Positions 38,328 to 48,857 of a stretch of 64,000 bases of DNA are shown one piece after another. This DNA is from Mediterraneibacter gnavus ATCC 29149. GTDB taxonomy: Bacteria; Bacillota; Clostridia; Lachnospirales; Lachnospiraceae. The position numbers and the translations under genes were made by a program. Each line of letters opens with the position of its first letter. Position 1 is the stretch's first letter. Under the pieces are notes generated by a model, which did no database searches, was not told the DNA's origin, and saw nothing but the letters and a program-made list of their open reading frames with translations. The stretch spans positions 682,001-746,000 of the forward strand of contig NZ_CP043051.1 of assembly GCF_008121495.1 (NCBI RefSeq), read 5' to 3'.

Positions 38328-41300
38328 CTATTCTTCATCATCCATGAATTCATCAAATTCCAATTCCATATCAGGAGCGAAATCCTCTTCCTCCTGTGGT
38401 TCTACGTTCTCCAGTTCTTCCCCGACGAATTCCTGCTCTGTAAATCCATGTGCTCCGAAAGATTCTTTTTCATCGCGGTATTTCTTTCCTTCGATGATCG
38501 AGCGCAGGTCTGTCTCGCCGTAATCTACAGCCTCCATGATTTCCACTTCTGTGTTGTCATCACGAAGTACACGCACATCCAAGGCAAGGGACTGAAGCTC
38601 TTTGAGCAGTACCTTGAAGGACTCAGGAATACCTGGTTCCGGAATGTTCTCTCCTTTGATGATTGCTTCGTATGTCTTGACACGTCCTACAACATCATCG
38701 GATTTGACTGTCAGGATCTCCTGCAGTGTATAAGATGCACCGTAGGCCTCTAAAGCCCAAACCTCCATCTCTCCGAAACGCTGTCCACCGAACTGAGCTT
38801 TACCACCCAGCGGCTGCTGTGTTACCAGTGAGTAAGGACCTGTTGAACGTGCATGGATCTTATCATCTACCAGATGATGAAGTTTTAAGTAATGCATGTG
38901 TCCAATTGTTACCGGGCTGTCAAAATATTCTCCGGTACGTCCGTCACGCAGGCGTACTTTACCGTCTCTTGAAAGCGGTACTCCTTTCCACAGCGCTCTG
39001 TGTTCACGATTGTCAGACAGATACTGAAGCACTTCCGGAAGTAATTCCTCTCCGTGTTTCTTTTCAAAGTCTTCCCATTCCATATTTACATAATCATTTG
39101 CCAGATCCAGCGTATCCATGATGTCATTCTCGTTTGCTCCGCCGAATACCGGTGTTGCAACATTAAAGCCAAGTGCTTTTGCTGCAAGACTTAAGTGGAT
39201 CTCGAGCACCTGCCCGATATTCATACGGGAAGGCACACCCAGTGGGTTCAGCACGATATCCAGAGGACGTCCATTTGGAAGATATGGCATATCTTCTACC
39301 GGAAGCACTCTGGAGACAACACCCTTGTTACCATGACGTCCGGCCATCTTATCACCAACAGAAATTTTTCTCTTCTGTGCGATATAGATGCGTACGGACT
39401 GGTTTACTCCAGGTGAAAGTTCGTCTCCGTTCTCTCTTGTAAATACTTTTGCGTCTACGATAATACCATATTCACCGTGCGGTACCTTCAGAGAAGTATC
39501 TCTTACTTCACGTGCTTTTTCGCCAAAGATCGCGCGAAGCAGTCTCTCTTCTGCTGTCAGCTCTGTCTCTCCCTTCGGAGTTACCTTTCCGACCAGAATA
39601 TCTCCTGCACGTACTTCTGCACCGATACGGATGATACCTCTCTCATCCAGATCTTTGAGTGCATCGTCACCGACACCAGGGATATCTCTTGTAATCTCCT
39701 CAGGTCCCAGTTTTGTATCTCTTGCTTCTGCTTCATATTCTTCGATATGAACAGATGTATAAACGTCTTCTGCAACGAGACGCTCGCTTAACAGAACAGC
39801 ATCCTCGTAGTTGTAACCTTCCCATGTCATGAAACCGATCAGCGGGTTCTTTCCAAGAGCCATCTCTCCATTGGATGTAGACGGTCCGTCTGCGATCACC
39901 TGTCCGGCTTCCACACGTTCTCCCTTGTCTACGATCGGCACCTGATTGTAGCAGTTGCTCTGGTTACTTCTTAAGAATTTTGTCAGTTTATATGTTTTCT
40001 TTGTTCCATCGTCATGTTTGATCGTAATGCTTGTAGATGTAGAGCTCTCTACCACACCAGCTCTCTCTGCAACCATACATACACCGGAGTCTACCGCTGC
40101 TTTTACTTCCATACCTGTTCCGACTGCCGGAGCTTCTGTTGTAAGAAGCGGCACTGCCTGACGCTGCATGTTGGATCCCATCAGCGCACGGTTGGCATCG
40201 TCATTCTCAAGGAATGGGATCAATGCTGTCGCAACAGAGAATACCATCTGCGGAGACACGTCCATATAATCAAATTTGCTTCTCTCATATTCCTGTGTCT
40301 CTTCACGATAACGACCGGATACATTCTTATGCAGGAAGTGTCCTTCCTCATCCAGTGGTGTATTCGCCTGTGCTACATGATAGTTGTCCTCTTCATCTGC
40401 TGTCATATACACAACATCTTCTGTAACGATCGGGTTCATCGGATCTGTTTTGTCAATCTTACGATATGGAGCTTCAATGAATCCATATTCGTTGATTCTC
40501 GCATAAGTTGCAAGCGAGTTGATCAGACCGATGTTCGGACCTTCAGGTGTCTCGATCGGACACATTCTTCCATAGTGAGAATAGTGAACGTCACGGACCT
40601 CAAATCCTGCACGGTCTCTGGAAAGACCACCAGGTCCAAGTGCAGACAGACGTCTCTTGTGAGTCAGCTCTCCAAGAGGGTTGTTCTGATCCATGAACTG
40701 AGACAGCTGAGAAGAACCAAAGAATTCTTTCACGGCTGCAGTCACCGGCTTGATATTGATCAGAGACTGTGGAGAAACTCCGTCCTGATCCTGTGTTGTC
40801 ATTCTTTCACGAACAACTCTCTCCAGTCTGGACAGACCGATTCTGTACTGATTCTGGAGAAGCTCTCCAACCGCACGGATACGTCTGTTGCCCAGATGAT
40901 CGATATCATCATCGTTACCCATTCTGTATTCCAGATGGATGTTATAGTTAATAGAAGCTAAAATATCTTCTTTTGTAATATGTTTCGGAATCAGATCATG
41001 AATATCTCTCTTGATCAGAGATTTCAGTTCTTCCACATCTCCTGCAGATTCTTCCAGAAGTCCTGCCAGTACAGGGTAGTATACCTGCTCTGTCACTCCG
41101 ACTTCTTCCGGATCGATATCCACAACTGCCTGCAGATCTACCATCATATTAGACAGAATCTTGATATTGCGGGACTCATCCTCTCCCTCTACCCATACAA
41201 ACGGAGCACCACTGTTCTGGATCGCATCTGCAATCTCAGCTGTGATCAGAGTTCCTTTTTCTGCAACAATCTCTCCTGTCAGCTCATTCACAACATCCTC

Positions 41301-42185
41301 TGCCACTTTCTGCCCTTTAATACGGTTTTTCAGTGCCAGTTTTTTGTTGAATTTGTAACGTCCGACTTTTGCAAGATCGTAACGTCTCGGATCAAAGAAC
41401 ATGCTTGTAATCAGACTTTCTGCACTGTCCACTGCAAGCGGCTCTCCCGGACGGATCTTCTTATATAATTCAAGCAGACCTTCCTGATAGTTCTCTGCTG
41501 TATCTTTTCCGAAACTTGCAAGGATCTTCGGTTCTTCACCAAACAGGTCAATAATCTCTGCATTTGTTCCGATACCAAGTGCACGGATCAATACTGTGAT
41601 CGGCACCTTTCTTGTTCTGTCTACACGTACATAGAAAACGTCATTGGAGTCTGTCTCATATTCCAGCCACGCACCGCGGTTTGGAATTACTGTAGAAGAA
41701 TACAGCTCTTTTCCAAGCTTGTCATGTGCGATTCCATAATAAATTCCCGGTGAACGAACAAGCTGACTTACAATAACTCGTTCAGCACCATTGATCACAA
41801 ATGTACCTGTCTTTGTCATCAATGGGAGATCCCCCATAAAAATCTCATGTTCGTTGATCTCATCAGTCTCTCTGTTGTAGAGTCTGACTCTCACTTTCAA
41901 AGGTGCAGCATAAGTTGCATCACGTTCTTTACACTCTTCAATCGTGTACTTCACGTCATCCTCGCAAAGTGTAAAATCTACAAATTCCAGACTGAAATGA
42001 CCTGCATAGTCAGAAATCGGAGAAATATCATCAAATACCTCTTTTAATCCTTCATCCAGAAACCACTGATAAGAATCTTTCTGGACTTCGATTAGATTCG
42101 GCATCTCTAATACTTCTTTTTGTCTGGAATAGCTCATGCGAGAACTTTTTCCACTTGTGATGGGACGAATTCTGTTTTTCTCCAT
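38328..42185 (-). CDS. rpoB: RNA polymerase beta subunit
   Basis: Core RNA polymerase subunit, 1285 residues from ATG 42183-42185. The in-frame GTG 12 bases earlier overlaps the GAGGAG site, so the ATG is preferred. The rifampicin region [20 protein letters not shown] followed by SALGPGG is wild type at the usual resistance positions. [15 protein letters not shown] and the C-terminal [18 protein letters not shown] are complete. It has its own promoter at 42321-42350 downstream of the rplL terminator, so polymerase subunits can be set apart from ribosomal proteins. Confidence 0.99.
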   Translation of the reverse strand: MEKNRIRPITSGKSSRMSYSRQKEVLEMPNLIEVQKDSYQWFLDEGLKEVFDDISPISDYAGHFSLEFVDFTLCEDDVKYTIEECKERDATYAAPLKVRVRLYNRETDEINEHEIFMGDLPLMTKTGTFVINGAERVIVSQLVRSPGIYYGIAHDKLGKELYSSTVIPNRGAWLEYETDSNDVFYVRVDRTRKVPITVLIRALGIGTNAEIIDLFGEEPKILASFGKDTAENYQEGLLELYKKIRPGEPLAVDSAESLITSMFFDPRRYDLAKVGRYKFNKKLALKNRIKGQKVAEDVVNELTGEIVAEKGTLITAEIADAIQNSGAPFVWVEGEDESRNIKILSNMMVDLQAVVDIDPEEVGVTEQVYYPVLAGLLEESAGDVEELKSLIKRDIHDLIPKHITKEDILASINYNIHLEYRMGNDDDIDHLGNRRIRAVGELLQNQYRIGLSRLERVVRERMTTQDQDGVSPQSLINIKPVTAAVKEFFGSSQLSQFMDQNNPLGELTHKRRLSALGPGGLSRDRAGFEVRDVHYSHYGRMCPIETPEGPNIGLINSLATYARINEYGFIEAPYRKIDKTDPMNPIVTEDVVYMTADEEDNYHVAQANTPLDEEGHFLHKNVSGRYREETQEYERSKFDYMDVSPQMVFSVATALIPFLENDDANRALMGSNMQRQAVPLLTTEAPAVGTGMEVKAAVDSGVCMVAERAGVVESSTSTSITIKHDDGTKKTYKLTKFLRSNQSNCYNQVPIVDKGERVEAGQVIADGPSTSNGEMALGKNPLIGFMTWEGYNYEDAVLLSERLVAEDVYTSVHIEEYEAEARDTKLGPEEITRDIPGVGDDALKDLDERGIIRIGAEVRAGDILVGKVTPKGETELTAEERLLRAIFGEKAREVRDTSLKVPHGEYGIIVDAKVFTRENGDELSPGVNQSVRIYIAQKRKISVGDKMAGRHGNKGVVSRVLPVEDMPYLPNGRPLDIVLNPLGVPSRMNIGQVLEIHLSLAAKALGFNVATPVFGGANENDIMDTLDLANDYVNMEWEDFEKKHGEELLPEVLQYLSDNREHRALWKGVPLSRDGKVRLRDGRTGEYFDSPVTIGHMHYLKLHHLVDDKIHARSTGPYSLVTQQPLGGKAQFGGQRFGEMEVWALEAYGASYTLQEILTVKSDDVVGRVKTYEAIIKGENIPEPGIPESFKVLLKELQSLALDVRVLRDDNTEVEIMEAVDYGETDLRSIIEGKKYRDEKESFGAHGFTEQEFVGEELENVEPQEEEDFAPDMELEFDEFMDDEE

Positions 42186-42320
42186 ATGACGTTTCACTCC
42201 TCATATATTTTTTTGCGGGCAGCAAGTACCCTCCAATAGGTTCCAGTAAATAGGAAAAGAGCCCTGTGACAATATTTCTCTTCACTTCATGGCATACCTT
42301 TCCATAATAGCGCATTTTTA

Positions 42321-42350
42321 ACTATATCACAAAACTCTTTTTTCTGTCAA
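42321..42350 (-). promoter_or_regulatory. rpoB promoter
   Basis: Minus strand -35 TTGACA (42345-42350), 18-base spacer, -10 TATAGT (42321-42326), between the rplL terminator and rpoB. Leader about 130 bases. Confidence 0.8.
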
Positions 42351-42411
42351 CATATTTTGGTTTATTTTCTCAAAAAACTCTTGACAAGTTTTCTCATCTA
42401 TGGTATTAACG

Positions 42412-42443
42412 CAAAAACCGCAGAAGCGTTCATCTTCTGCGGT
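42412..42443 (-). terminator. Terminator/attenuator after rplL
   Basis: Ten-base perfect arms (42417-42426, 42434-42443), loop of seven, followed by five T on the minus strand. It partly separates rplJL from rpoBC, as in other bacteria. Confidence 0.9.
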
Positions 42444-42465
42444 CTCATCTGGCTTTTATCAGCAA

Positions 42466-42843
42466 TTATTTCAGGTTAACTTCTGCACCTTCTGCTTCTA
42501 ATTTAGCTTTGATTTCTTCAGCTTCTGCTTTAGAAACACCTTCTTTTACTACCTTAGGAGCTCCGTCAACTACTTCTTTTGCTTCTTTCAGTCCAAGTCC
42601 TGTGATCTCACGAACAACTTTGATAACTTTAACTTTAGATGCTCCAGCAGATACTAATTCTACGTCGAACTCATCTTTCTCTTCTGCTGCTCCAGCTCCG
42701 TCTCCAGCTGCTGCTGCAACTACAACACCTGCTGCTGCAGAAACACCAAATTCTTCTTCACAAGCTTTTACTAATTCATTTAATTCTAATACTGATAACT
42801 CTTTGATCGCTTCGATCATTTCAGCTGTTGTCAATTTAGCCAT
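42466..42843 (-). CDS. rplL: 50S ribosomal protein L7/L12
   Basis: Stalk protein that recruits translation GTPases, 125 residues. N-terminal dimer domain ([24 protein letters not shown]), Ala/Gly hinge, and C-terminal domain with [24 protein letters not shown]. The start was set at ATG 42841-42843 with GGAGGATATG upstream; the earlier in-frame ATGs overlap that site. It follows rplJ by 109 bases in the rplJL unit and ends before a strong hairpin terminator. Confidence 0.98.
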   Translation of the reverse strand: MAKLTTAEMIEAIKELSVLELNELVKACEEEFGVSAAAGVVVAAAAGDGAGAAEEKDEFDVELVSAGASKVKVIKVVREITGLGLKEAKEVVDGAPKVVKEGVSKAEAEEIKAKLEAEGAEVNLK

Positions 42844-42952
42844 TTTCATATCCTCCATATTCATTGATATTCTGATTATTTTTATACTCTGCCGTACATC
42901 ATACGGCTACCCCATAAAGGCATATCCTGCCGGGTATAAAATGTAATTCCAA

Positions 42953-43498
42953 TTACTCTGCTGTTGTCTCAGCTGCTTCCTCTGCAGGAGCTTCAGCTGT
43001 CTCTGCAACTGCTTCGCCATCTTTTTCTGCGATCTGTTTGATAACGCGAGCGAAGTTTGTAATTGGTGACTGCATACTTCCAAGTAATCTGGAAAGCAAT
43101 ACTTCTCTGGATGGAATCTTAGCCAGTTCTGAAAGTGCTGCCACATCATAAACTGTTCCTTCCACTACACCACCTTTTAATTCAAGCTTGTCTGCTCCTT
43201 TTGCAAACTCGCAAAGAATTCTTGCTGGTGCTGTTGCATCTTCTTTAGAAATTGCAATCGCGCTTGGTCCTTCCAGACATCCTTCAAGACCTTCGAATTC
43301 AGTTCCTTCGAATGCTCTCTTCATCATAGTGTTCTTATATACTCTGTAAGTAACACCTGCTTCTCTGAGCTTTTTACGAAGTTCTGTATCCTGAGCAACT
43401 GTCAGTCCGCGGTAATCTACGAGAACAACTGACTGAGCTCCTTTCAGTTCTTCTGAAATCGCCTCAACGATTGGCTGTTTTAATTCTACTTTTGCCAT
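42953..43498 (-). CDS. rplJ: 50S ribosomal protein L10
   Basis: Anchors the L7/L12 stalk to 23S rRNA, 181 residues. Conserved VVLVDYRGLTVAQDTELRKKLREAGVTYRVYKNTM covers about residues 24-58 (quoted in outline only). The C-terminal tail is Ala/Glu-rich (AVAETAEAPAEEAAETTAE), a common low-complexity extension. ATG with AGGAGGTG upstream. It is preceded by an L10 leader and its own promoter, so L10 or L10-L12 probably controls its own synthesis. Confidence 0.98.
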   Translation of the reverse strand: MAKVELKQPIVEAISEELKGAQSVVLVDYRGLTVAQDTELRKKLREAGVTYRVYKNTMMKRAFEGTEFEGLEGCLEGPSAIAISKEDATAPARILCEFAKGADKLELKGGVVEGTVYDVAALSELAKIPSREVLLSRLLGSMQSPITNFARVIKQIAEKDGEAVAETAEAPAEEAAETTAE

Positions 43499-43546
43499 GT
43501 TCGGTACACCTCCTTATTTTATTGTGCGTGTACTGCCAAAATAAAA

Positions 43547-43665
43547 ACCTCTGTATCCAAAGACACAGAGGTTTACAAATCCGAAATTGAATTCGCATAC
43601 TTCCTCGGCAGGCGTTTTCTCCTTATGCCTTACGGCACCTGCTGTCTTCGGCAGTCAATTGCTAT
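43547..43665 (-). promoter_or_regulatory. L10 leader RNA (autoregulatory) with attenuator hairpin
   Basis: Between the rplJ promoter and rplJ lies a structured leader with the conserved GCCGAGG-type motif (around 43605-43612). A terminator-like hairpin follows, with arms ACCTCTGT and ACAGAGGT (43547-43572) and a T-run on the minus strand. The layout matches the known L10 leader of Firmicutes. Confidence 0.85.
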
Positions 43666-43668
43666 ATT

Positions 43669-43697
43669 ATAATAGCACTTTATATTGTCAATGTCAA
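43669..43697 (-). promoter_or_regulatory. rplJL promoter
   Basis: Minus strand -35 TTGACA (43692-43697), 17-base spacer, -10 TATTAT (43669-43674), just upstream of the L10 leader. Confidence 0.8.
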
Positions 43698-43704
43698 CAG
43701 TTTT

Positions 43705-44397
43705 TTAAACCAGTTTCATTGGGTTGATTTTTACACCAGGTCCCATTGTAGATGTCAGTGTTACGCTCTTTAAGTACTGACCTTTTACTGCTGCCGGTTT
43801 AGCTTTGTTGATTGCATCGATAAGCGTCTGGAAGTTGTCCGCTAACTGTTCTTCAGTAAATGAAGCTTTTCCAATCGGCACATGGATAATGTTTGTTTTG
43901 TCCAATCTGTACTCAATCTTACCAGCTTTGATATCGTTGATTGCTTTTGTTACGTCCATTGTAACTGTTCCGGCTTTCGGGTTTGGCATCAGACCTTTTG
44001 GTCCAAGTACACGTCCGAGACGTCCAACAACACCCATCATGTCAGGTGTAGCAACAACAACATCGAATTCAAACCATCCTTCGTTCTGGATCTTTGGAAT
44101 CAGATCCTCTGCTCCTACGTAATCTGCTCCGGCTGCTTTTGCTTCTTCTGCTTTTGCATCTTTTGCAAATACAAGGATACGAACTTTTTTACCAGTTCCG
44201 TGAGGAAGCACTACTGCTCCACGGATCTGCTGGTCAGCGTGACGTCCGTCACAACCTGTTCTGATGTGAGCTTCGATTGTCTCGTCAAATTTAGCTACTG
44301 CTGATTTTTTCACTAATGCAACTGCTTCTGCTTTCTCGTAAAGATTTCCTCTTTCGATCAGTTTTGCAGCTTCGATATATTTCTTTCCTCGTTTCAT
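43705..44397 (-). CDS. rplA: 50S ribosomal protein L1
   Basis: L1-stalk protein involved in E-site tRNA release and a known translational repressor of its own operon, 230 residues. It starts [20 protein letters not shown] and includes the RNA-binding [24 protein letters not shown] preceded by AAGGAGGT. Just upstream is a hairpin motif that is nearly identical to one in front of rplK, a likely L1 target. Confidence 0.98.
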   Translation of the reverse strand: MKRGKKYIEAAKLIERGNLYEKAEAVALVKKSAVAKFDETIEAHIRTGCDGRHADQQIRGAVVLPHGTGKKVRILVFAKDAKAEEAKAAGADYVGAEDLIPKIQNEGWFEFDVVVATPDMMGVVGRLGRVLGPKGLMPNPKAGTVTMDVTKAINDIKAGKIEYRLDKTNIIHVPIGKASFTEEQLADNFQTLIDAINKAKPAAVKGQYLKSVTLTSTMGPGVKINPMKLV

Positions 44398-44405
44398 TTC
44401 AAATA

Positions 44406-44443
44406 ACCTCCTTGTGGTATTGGCGGGAACGTGCCCCTCCCAC
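44406..44443 (-). promoter_or_regulatory. L1-type leader hairpin before rplA
   Basis: Minus strand GTGGGAGGG, 7-8 variable bases, then CCCGCCAATACCAC followed by AAGGAGGT, the ribosome binding site. The two halves can pair (GTGG/CCAC, GGG/CCC) with an asymmetric internal loop, as in known L1 mRNA sites. Near-identical copy at 44990-45028. Confidence 0.65.
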
Positions 44444-44555
44444 TTTTTCGTGAATTTACATATAACATAGATTGTCTCTTCCTCCTTTTCGAAGACACCG
44501 AAAAGAATTGTTCAGACTTTCTTAAATCTCTGCTTTTTTATCTGGCAGTTATCTC

Positions 44556-44981
44556 TTACTCTTCAACCACTACACCCATAGAACGGCATGTTCCTGCCAC
44601 CATGCTCATAGCTGCTTCTACTGTTGCAGCATTTAAGTCTGGCATTTTCATCTCAGCGATTTCCTGAAGCTGAGCTTTTGTGATTGTTGCAACTTTTGTT
44701 TTGTTCGGCACACCGGAACCTGATTTCAGGTTACATGCTTTCTTAATAAGAACTGCTGCCGGTGGAGTCTTTGTAACGAAGCTAAAGCTTCTGTCATTGT
44801 AAACTGTGATAACAACAGGAATAATCAGGTCACCCTGGTCTGCTGTTCTGGCATTGAACTGTTTTGTAAATTCAACGATATTTACACCGTGCTGTCCAAG
44901 TGCAGGACCTACCGGTGGTGCTGGAGTTGCTTTACCAGCTGGAATCTGTAATTTAATATATCCTTCTACTTTTTTTGCCAT
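44556..44981 (-). CDS. rplK: 50S ribosomal protein L11
   Basis: GTPase-centre protein, 141 residues. Hallmarks are [20 protein letters not shown], followed by the conserved [20 protein letters not shown] and [12 protein letters not shown] at the end. The Pro-rich N-terminal hinge that binds thiostrepton-type drugs is intact. ATG with AAGGAGGTAATG upstream and an L1-type hairpin overlapping the approach to that site. It lies 53 bases after nusG. Confidence 0.98.
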   Translation of the reverse strand: MAKKVEGYIKLQIPAGKATPAPPVGPALGQHGVNIVEFTKQFNARTADQGDLIIPVVITVYNDRSFSFVTKTPPAAVLIKKACNLKSGSGVPNKTKVATITKAQLQEIAEMKMPDLNAATVEAAMSMVAGTCRSMGVVVEE

Positions 44982-44989
44982 TTTTCATT

Positions 44990-45028
44990 ACCTCCTTGTG
45001 GTATTGGCGGGATTTTCATCCCTCCCAC
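44990..45028 (-). promoter_or_regulatory. L1-type leader hairpin before rplK
   Basis: Same element as at 44406-44443: GTGGGAGGG, a variable loop, CCCGCCAATACCAC and the ribosome binding site. The loop sequence differs while both flanks are identical, so the stem is conserved and the loop is free to vary. Confidence 0.65.
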
Positions 45029-45034
45029 GGTTTT

Positions 45035-45553
45035 TTAATCCATCTTTCTTACTTCTGAGAAATTCAGTTCAACCGGAGTCTCTCGGCCGAACAGCTCTAC
45101 ATTGATCGACAGGCTCTGTTTCTGTTCGTTGATCGCCTGGATCATACCAACAGTACCTTCCCATGCTCCGCTCAATACGGTCACTGTATCGCCAACCTCG
45201 AAGTCAACTACGATGTCTTCCTGTTTGATTCCCAGATTTGCCATTTCCTCTTCTTCCAGCGGAACCGGCTTGGATCCAGGTCCGACAAATCCTGTCACAC
45301 CTCTGGTATTTCTTACGACATACCAGGTATCATCATTCATGATCATATGGATCAGGACATACCCAGGAAACATCTTCTTCTGACTTGCTTTCTGAACACC
45401 ATTCTTTAATTCCACGACTTCCTGCATCGGAACTCTGACTTCAAGAATCTGGTCCTCCAGGTGACGGTTCTCAATTGTCTTATCAATGTTTGCTTTTACT
45501 TTGTTTTCATACCCGGAATAAGTATGAACTACATACCATTTTGCATCTGACAT
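45035..45553 (-). CDS. nusG: Transcription elongation/termination factor NusG
   Basis: Binds RNA polymerase and couples it to Rho or ribosomes, 172 residues. It begins with the NGN domain (AKWYVVHTYSGYENKVKANI, then KMFPGYVLIHM and NTRGVTGFVG). The C-terminal KOW domain starts near residue 118 (FEVGDTVTVLSGAWEGTVGMI). The N-terminal half has no insertion. ATG 26 bases after secE with a short AAAGGTGA site. Classical secE-nusG-rplK order. Confidence 0.98.
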   Translation of the reverse strand: MSDAKWYVVHTYSGYENKVKANIDKTIENRHLEDQILEVRVPMQEVVELKNGVQKASQKKMFPGYVLIHMIMNDDTWYVVRNTRGVTGFVGPGSKPVPLEEEEMANLGIKQEDIVVDFEVGDTVTVLSGAWEGTVGMIQAINEQKQSLSINVELFGRETPVELNFSEVRKMD

Positions 45554-45579
45554 AAAATCACCTTTCCGCTTCTGACCAG

Positions 45580-45789
45580 CTATTTTATCAGAAAGTCAAT
45601 CCCATATTTCATCAGTACATCGATCACAGAGATCAATGCGCCCATCAATACAGAAACGATTACAACTGCAGCTGTCTGCTTTGCAAGTGTGTTCTTATCC
45701 GGCCAGACAATCTTTTTAAATTCGGCCTTCATTCCTTTAAACCAGCTTGACTTCTGAGCTTTTTCTGCTTTTCCTGTCTTTCCACTCAT
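45580..45789 (-). CDS. secE: Preprotein translocase subunit SecE
   Basis: Small essential subunit of the SecYEG channel, 69 residues. The amphipathic helix and conserved WFKGMKAEFKKIVWPDKNTL lead into one membrane helix (VVIVSVLMGALISVIDVLM). ATG 45787-45789 was preferred to a TTG 18 bases upstream, because GGAAGGAAG between them is the ribosome binding site. It follows rpmG by 21 bases and precedes nusG. Confidence 0.97.
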   Translation of the reverse strand: MSGKTGKAEKAQKSSWFKGMKAEFKKIVWPDKNTLAKQTAAVVIVSVLMGALISVIDVLMKYGIDFLIK

Positions 45790-45810
45790 ACATCCACTTC
45801 CTTCCAACGA

Positions 45811-45960
45811 TTATTTCGTTTCTTTGTGCAGTGTGTGTGATTTACAGAATTTGCAGTACTTCTTTGTCTCCATACGGTCCGGATGTGTTTTCTTATCCTT
45901 AGTCATGTTGTAGTTACGATTCTTGCATTCCGTACATTCCAATGTGATTCTTGTGCGCAC
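45811..45960 (-). CDS. rpmG: 50S ribosomal protein L33
   Basis: Small 50S protein, 49 residues. It starts at GTG 45958-45960 ([17 protein letters not shown]) with GAGGTGG upstream. Two CxxC pairs (CTEC and CKFC) show the zinc-binding form of L33. First gene of the rpmG-secE-nusG unit, 128 bases after a strong promoter. Confidence 0.96.
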   Translation of the reverse strand: MRTRITLECTECKNRNYNMTKDKKTHPDRMETKKYCKFCKSHTLHKETK

Positions 45961-46064
45961 AACTTCCACCTCGCTTTTTATTTACTTTTTACATGTTACT
46001 TTGATGGCTGCGACCCCATCTAATTTTAGGCATAAAAAAAAGACCTACTTCCATTCGCCAGAAA

Positions 46065-46093
46065 ATTGTATCATATGGCAATAGGGAAGTCAA
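46065..46093 (-). promoter_or_regulatory. Promoter of the rpmG-secE-nusG(-rplKA) operon
   Basis: Minus strand -35 TTGACT (46088-46093), 17-base spacer, -10 TACAAT (46065-46070). Confidence 0.85.
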
Positions 46094-46233
46094 GGTGTTT
46101 CTTCTTTCAATTTACATATGAAAATTTATGAAAATTTATATACACTGAAAACTCTTCCTATTTTAAATACCCTGATTTTCTTTTTTGGAGAAATACTTTT
46201 CCCTCTGTCATTCAATATTTTATCGTTTTTTTA

Positions 46234-46261
46234 TTGATTTTGTCCATCAAATATGTATAAT
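46234..46261 (+). promoter_or_regulatory. pckA promoter
   Basis: -35 TTGATT (46234-46239), 16-base spacer, -10 TATAAT (46256-46261), giving a leader of about 70 bases. Confidence 0.75.
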
Positions 46262-46338
46262 TGTGGTAGGGATATTGCTATGTCTGCATTTGCAGTTCAT
46301 TGCATTATTACTATATAAGAAAAGAGGTTTAACGTAAC

Positions 46339-47943
46339 ATGGCACAGATTGATTTAACCAAGTATGGCATTACTGGAACTACAGAAATTGTGTACAATCC
46401 TTCTTACGAGACATTATTTGAAGAAGAGACAAAACCTGAACTGGAAGGTTTTGAAAAAGGTCAGGAAAGTGAACTCGGTGCAGTAAACGTAATGACTGGA
46501 GTATATACAGGACGTTCACCTAAAGACAAATTCATTGTAATGGATGAGAACTCTAAAGATACTGTATGGTGGACTTCTGATGAATATAAGAACGATAACC
46601 ACCCGGCTTCTGAAGAAGCATGGTCTACAGTAAAAGACATCGCATTGAAAGAACTCTCTAACAAGAGACTGTTCGTTGTAGATGCATTCTGCGGAGCTAA
46701 CAAAGATACACGTATGGCAATCCGTTTCATCGTTGAGGTTGCTTGGCAGGCACACTTTGTTACAAACATGTTCATCCAGCCTACAGAAGAAGAATTAAAA
46801 GACTTTGAACCAGATTTCGTTGTTTACAACGCTTCTAAAGCAAAAGTTGAAAACTACAAAGAGCTCGGACTTAACTCTGAGACAGCTGTTATGTTCAACA
46901 TCACAAGCCGTGAGCAAGTTATCGTAAACACATGGTACGGCGGAGAGATGAAAAAAGGTATGTTCTCTATGATGAACTACTACCTGCCGCTGAAAGGTAT
47001 CGCTTCTATGCACTGTTCTGCAAACACAGACATGAACGGAGAGAACACAGCACTCTTCTTCGGACTTTCAGGAACAGGTAAGACAACACTCTCTACAGAT
47101 CCGAAACGTCTTCTGATCGGTGATGACGAGCACGGATGGGATGACAACGGAGTATTCAACTTTGAAGGCGGATGCTACGCAAAAGTTATCAACCTTGACA
47201 AAGAATCTGAGCCGGACATCTACAATGCAATCAGACGTGACGCTCTTCTTGAGAACGTAACTCTGGATGCAGAAGGAAAGATCGACTTTAATGACAAGAG
47301 TGTTACAGAAAATACTCGTGTATCTTACCCGATCAACCACATCGAGAACATCGTACGTCCGGTTTCTTCTGCACCGGCAGCTAAGAATGTAATCTTCCTG
47401 TCTGCAGATGCATTCGGAGTACTTCCTCCGGTATCTGTTCTGACACCAGAGCAGGCTGAATACTACTTCCTGTCTGGATTCACAGCAAAACTTGCTGGTA
47501 CAGAACGTGGAATCACAGAGCCTACACCAACATTCTCAGCTTGCTTCGGACAGGCATTCTTAGAGCTGCATCCTACAAAATATGCAGAAGAACTTGTTAA
47601 GAAAATGGAAGCAAACGGAGCAAAAGCATACCTGGTGAACACAGGATGGAACGGAACAGGAAAACGTATCTCTATCAAAGATACTCGCGGTATCATCGAT
47701 GCAATCTTAAACGGAGACATCGTAAATGCACCTACTAAGAAGATCCCATTCTTCAACTTCGAAGTACCAACAGAGCTTCCAGGTGTAGATACAAACATTC
47801 TTGACCCACGTGACACTTATGCAGATGCTTCTGAGTGGGAGACAAAAGCAAAAGATCTTGCACAGAGATTTGTTAAGAACTTTGCTAAATACGAAGGAAA
47901 TGAAGCTGGAAAAGCTTTAGTTTCTGCTGGTCCGGAAGTTTAA
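46339..47943 (+). CDS. pckA: Phosphoenolpyruvate carboxykinase (ATP)
   Basis: Interconverts oxaloacetate and PEP with ATP/ADP. In fermentative anaerobes it often runs toward oxaloacetate and succinate. 534 residues. The ATP loop [13 protein letters not shown] is at about 244-256, the metal/substrate motif [20 protein letters not shown] follows, and the GRSPKDKF substrate segment lies near 58-65. ATG with AAGAGG upstream. Codons are strongly biased (many AAA, GAA, CTG, ATC and TAC), as expected for a highly expressed gene. Own promoter and own terminator, so monocistronic. Confidence 0.98.
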   Translation: MAQIDLTKYGITGTTEIVYNPSYETLFEEETKPELEGFEKGQESELGAVNVMTGVYTGRSPKDKFIVMDENSKDTVWWTSDEYKNDNHPASEEAWSTVKDIALKELSNKRLFVVDAFCGANKDTRMAIRFIVEVAWQAHFVTNMFIQPTEEELKDFEPDFVVYNASKAKVENYKELGLNSETAVMFNITSREQVIVNTWYGGEMKKGMFSMMNYYLPLKGIASMHCSANTDMNGENTALFFGLSGTGKTTLSTDPKRLLIGDDEHGWDDNGVFNFEGGCYAKVINLDKESEPDIYNAIRRDALLENVTLDAEGKIDFNDKSVTENTRVSYPINHIENIVRPVSSAPAAKNVIFLSADAFGVLPPVSVLTPEQAEYYFLSGFTAKLAGTERGITEPTPTFSACFGQAFLELHPTKYAEELVKKMEANGAKAYLVNTGWNGTGKRISIKDTRGIIDAILNGDIVNAPTKKIPFFNFEVPTELPGVDTNILDPRDTYADASEWETKAKDLAQRFVKNFAKYEGNEAGKALVSAGPEV

Positions 47944-47963
47944 TTTCTAATTTTCATAAAATC

Positions 47964-48010
47964 AGAGCCAAAGTAAACGCAATGATTGCGTGAGCTTTGG
48001 CTCTTTTTAT
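47964..48010 (+). terminator. pckA terminator
   Basis: Outer arms AGAGCCAAAG (47964-47973) and CTTTGGCTCT (47995-48004) plus an inner ACGCAAT/ATTGCGT stem, then five T. Confidence 0.93.
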
Positions 48011-48170
48011 TTTACTCAACACTTCGTCTATATCATGTTGTATTTGTCTTATTTTTCTTTCTTAGAAAGTTAATTCTTATACATTGTGTCCAAAAAACAT
48101 TTAACTTTCTTTTAGTTCTGCTTTACACTTTATTTATACTTTTTTAATATTTAAAGGACTGGAGAGGATT

Positions 48171-48857
48171 ATGTACAAAGTTTATGAAATCAAACAGCGT
48201 GTCTTCGCTGACAATGACCTGGAAGCAGATAAAGTGCGGACAGAATTAAAAAAAGACAAAACATTTCTTTTAAATCTGATGTCGTCTCCCGGAGCAGGGA
48301 AGACCACCACTCTGACTAAAACAATAGATGCTATGAAACATGATTTTCGCATCGGAGTCATGGAAGCTGACATTGACAGCGCTGTAGATGCAGATACGAT
48401 CAGCGAAACCGGAGCCAAAGTCATTCAGCTGCACACAGGGGGAATGTGTCATCTGGATGCAGATATGACAAGGCAAGGGCTTTTGGAGCTGGATACCAGT
48501 GATGTAGATCTTGCCATTTTGGAAAATGTGGGCAACCTGGTCTGTCCTGCAGAATTTGACACAGGCGCTGTGAAAAATGCCATGATCTTAAGTGTTCCGG
48601 AAGGAGACGATAAACCACTGAAATATCCACTGATGTTTCAGGTATGCCAGTGCCTTCTGATCAACAAGATCGATGTTCTTCCTTACTTTGACTTTGATCT
48701 GGAAGAATGTAAAAAGCGGGTACTGAAGCTGAATCCGGATATGAAGATCATCCCGATCTCTGCCCGCACCGGGGAGGGCATGGACGAATGGATCGACTGG
48801 CTGAAAGAAGAAACCAGTTCCTGGAATGAATCAAATGAAAAAGGAGTAAAGGAATGA
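48171..48857 (+). CDS. hypB: Nickel-insertion GTPase HypB
   Basis: GTPase that delivers nickel to [NiFe]-hydrogenases or other nickel enzymes together with HypA, 228 residues. Walker A SSPGAGKTT is at 38-46. The G-domain metal site is kept (Cys93-His94 in GMCHLDAD), as is NKID near residue 164. There is no N-terminal CxxCGC motif or His-rich tract, so nickel storage is unlikely. It leads a four-gene operon and overlaps the next gene by 4 bases (ATGA). No hydrogenase subunits or HypCDEF are found nearby, so its client enzyme is unknown. Confidence 0.93.
   Translation: MYKVYEIKQRVFADNDLEADKVRTELKKDKTFLLNLMSSPGAGKTTTLTKTIDAMKHDFRIGVMEADIDSAVDADTISETGAKVIQLHTGGMCHLDADMTRQGLLELDTSDVDLAILENVGNLVCPAEFDTGAVKNAMILSVPEGDDKPLKYPLMFQVCQCLLINKIDVLPYFDFDLEECKKRVLKLNPDMKIIPISARTGEGMDEWIDWLKEETSSWNESNEKGVKE

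Noticed and set aside
38328-42185. Rifampicin or streptomycin resistance changes in rpoB and rpsL
   Set aside because: The usual resistance positions read as wild type in both genes.
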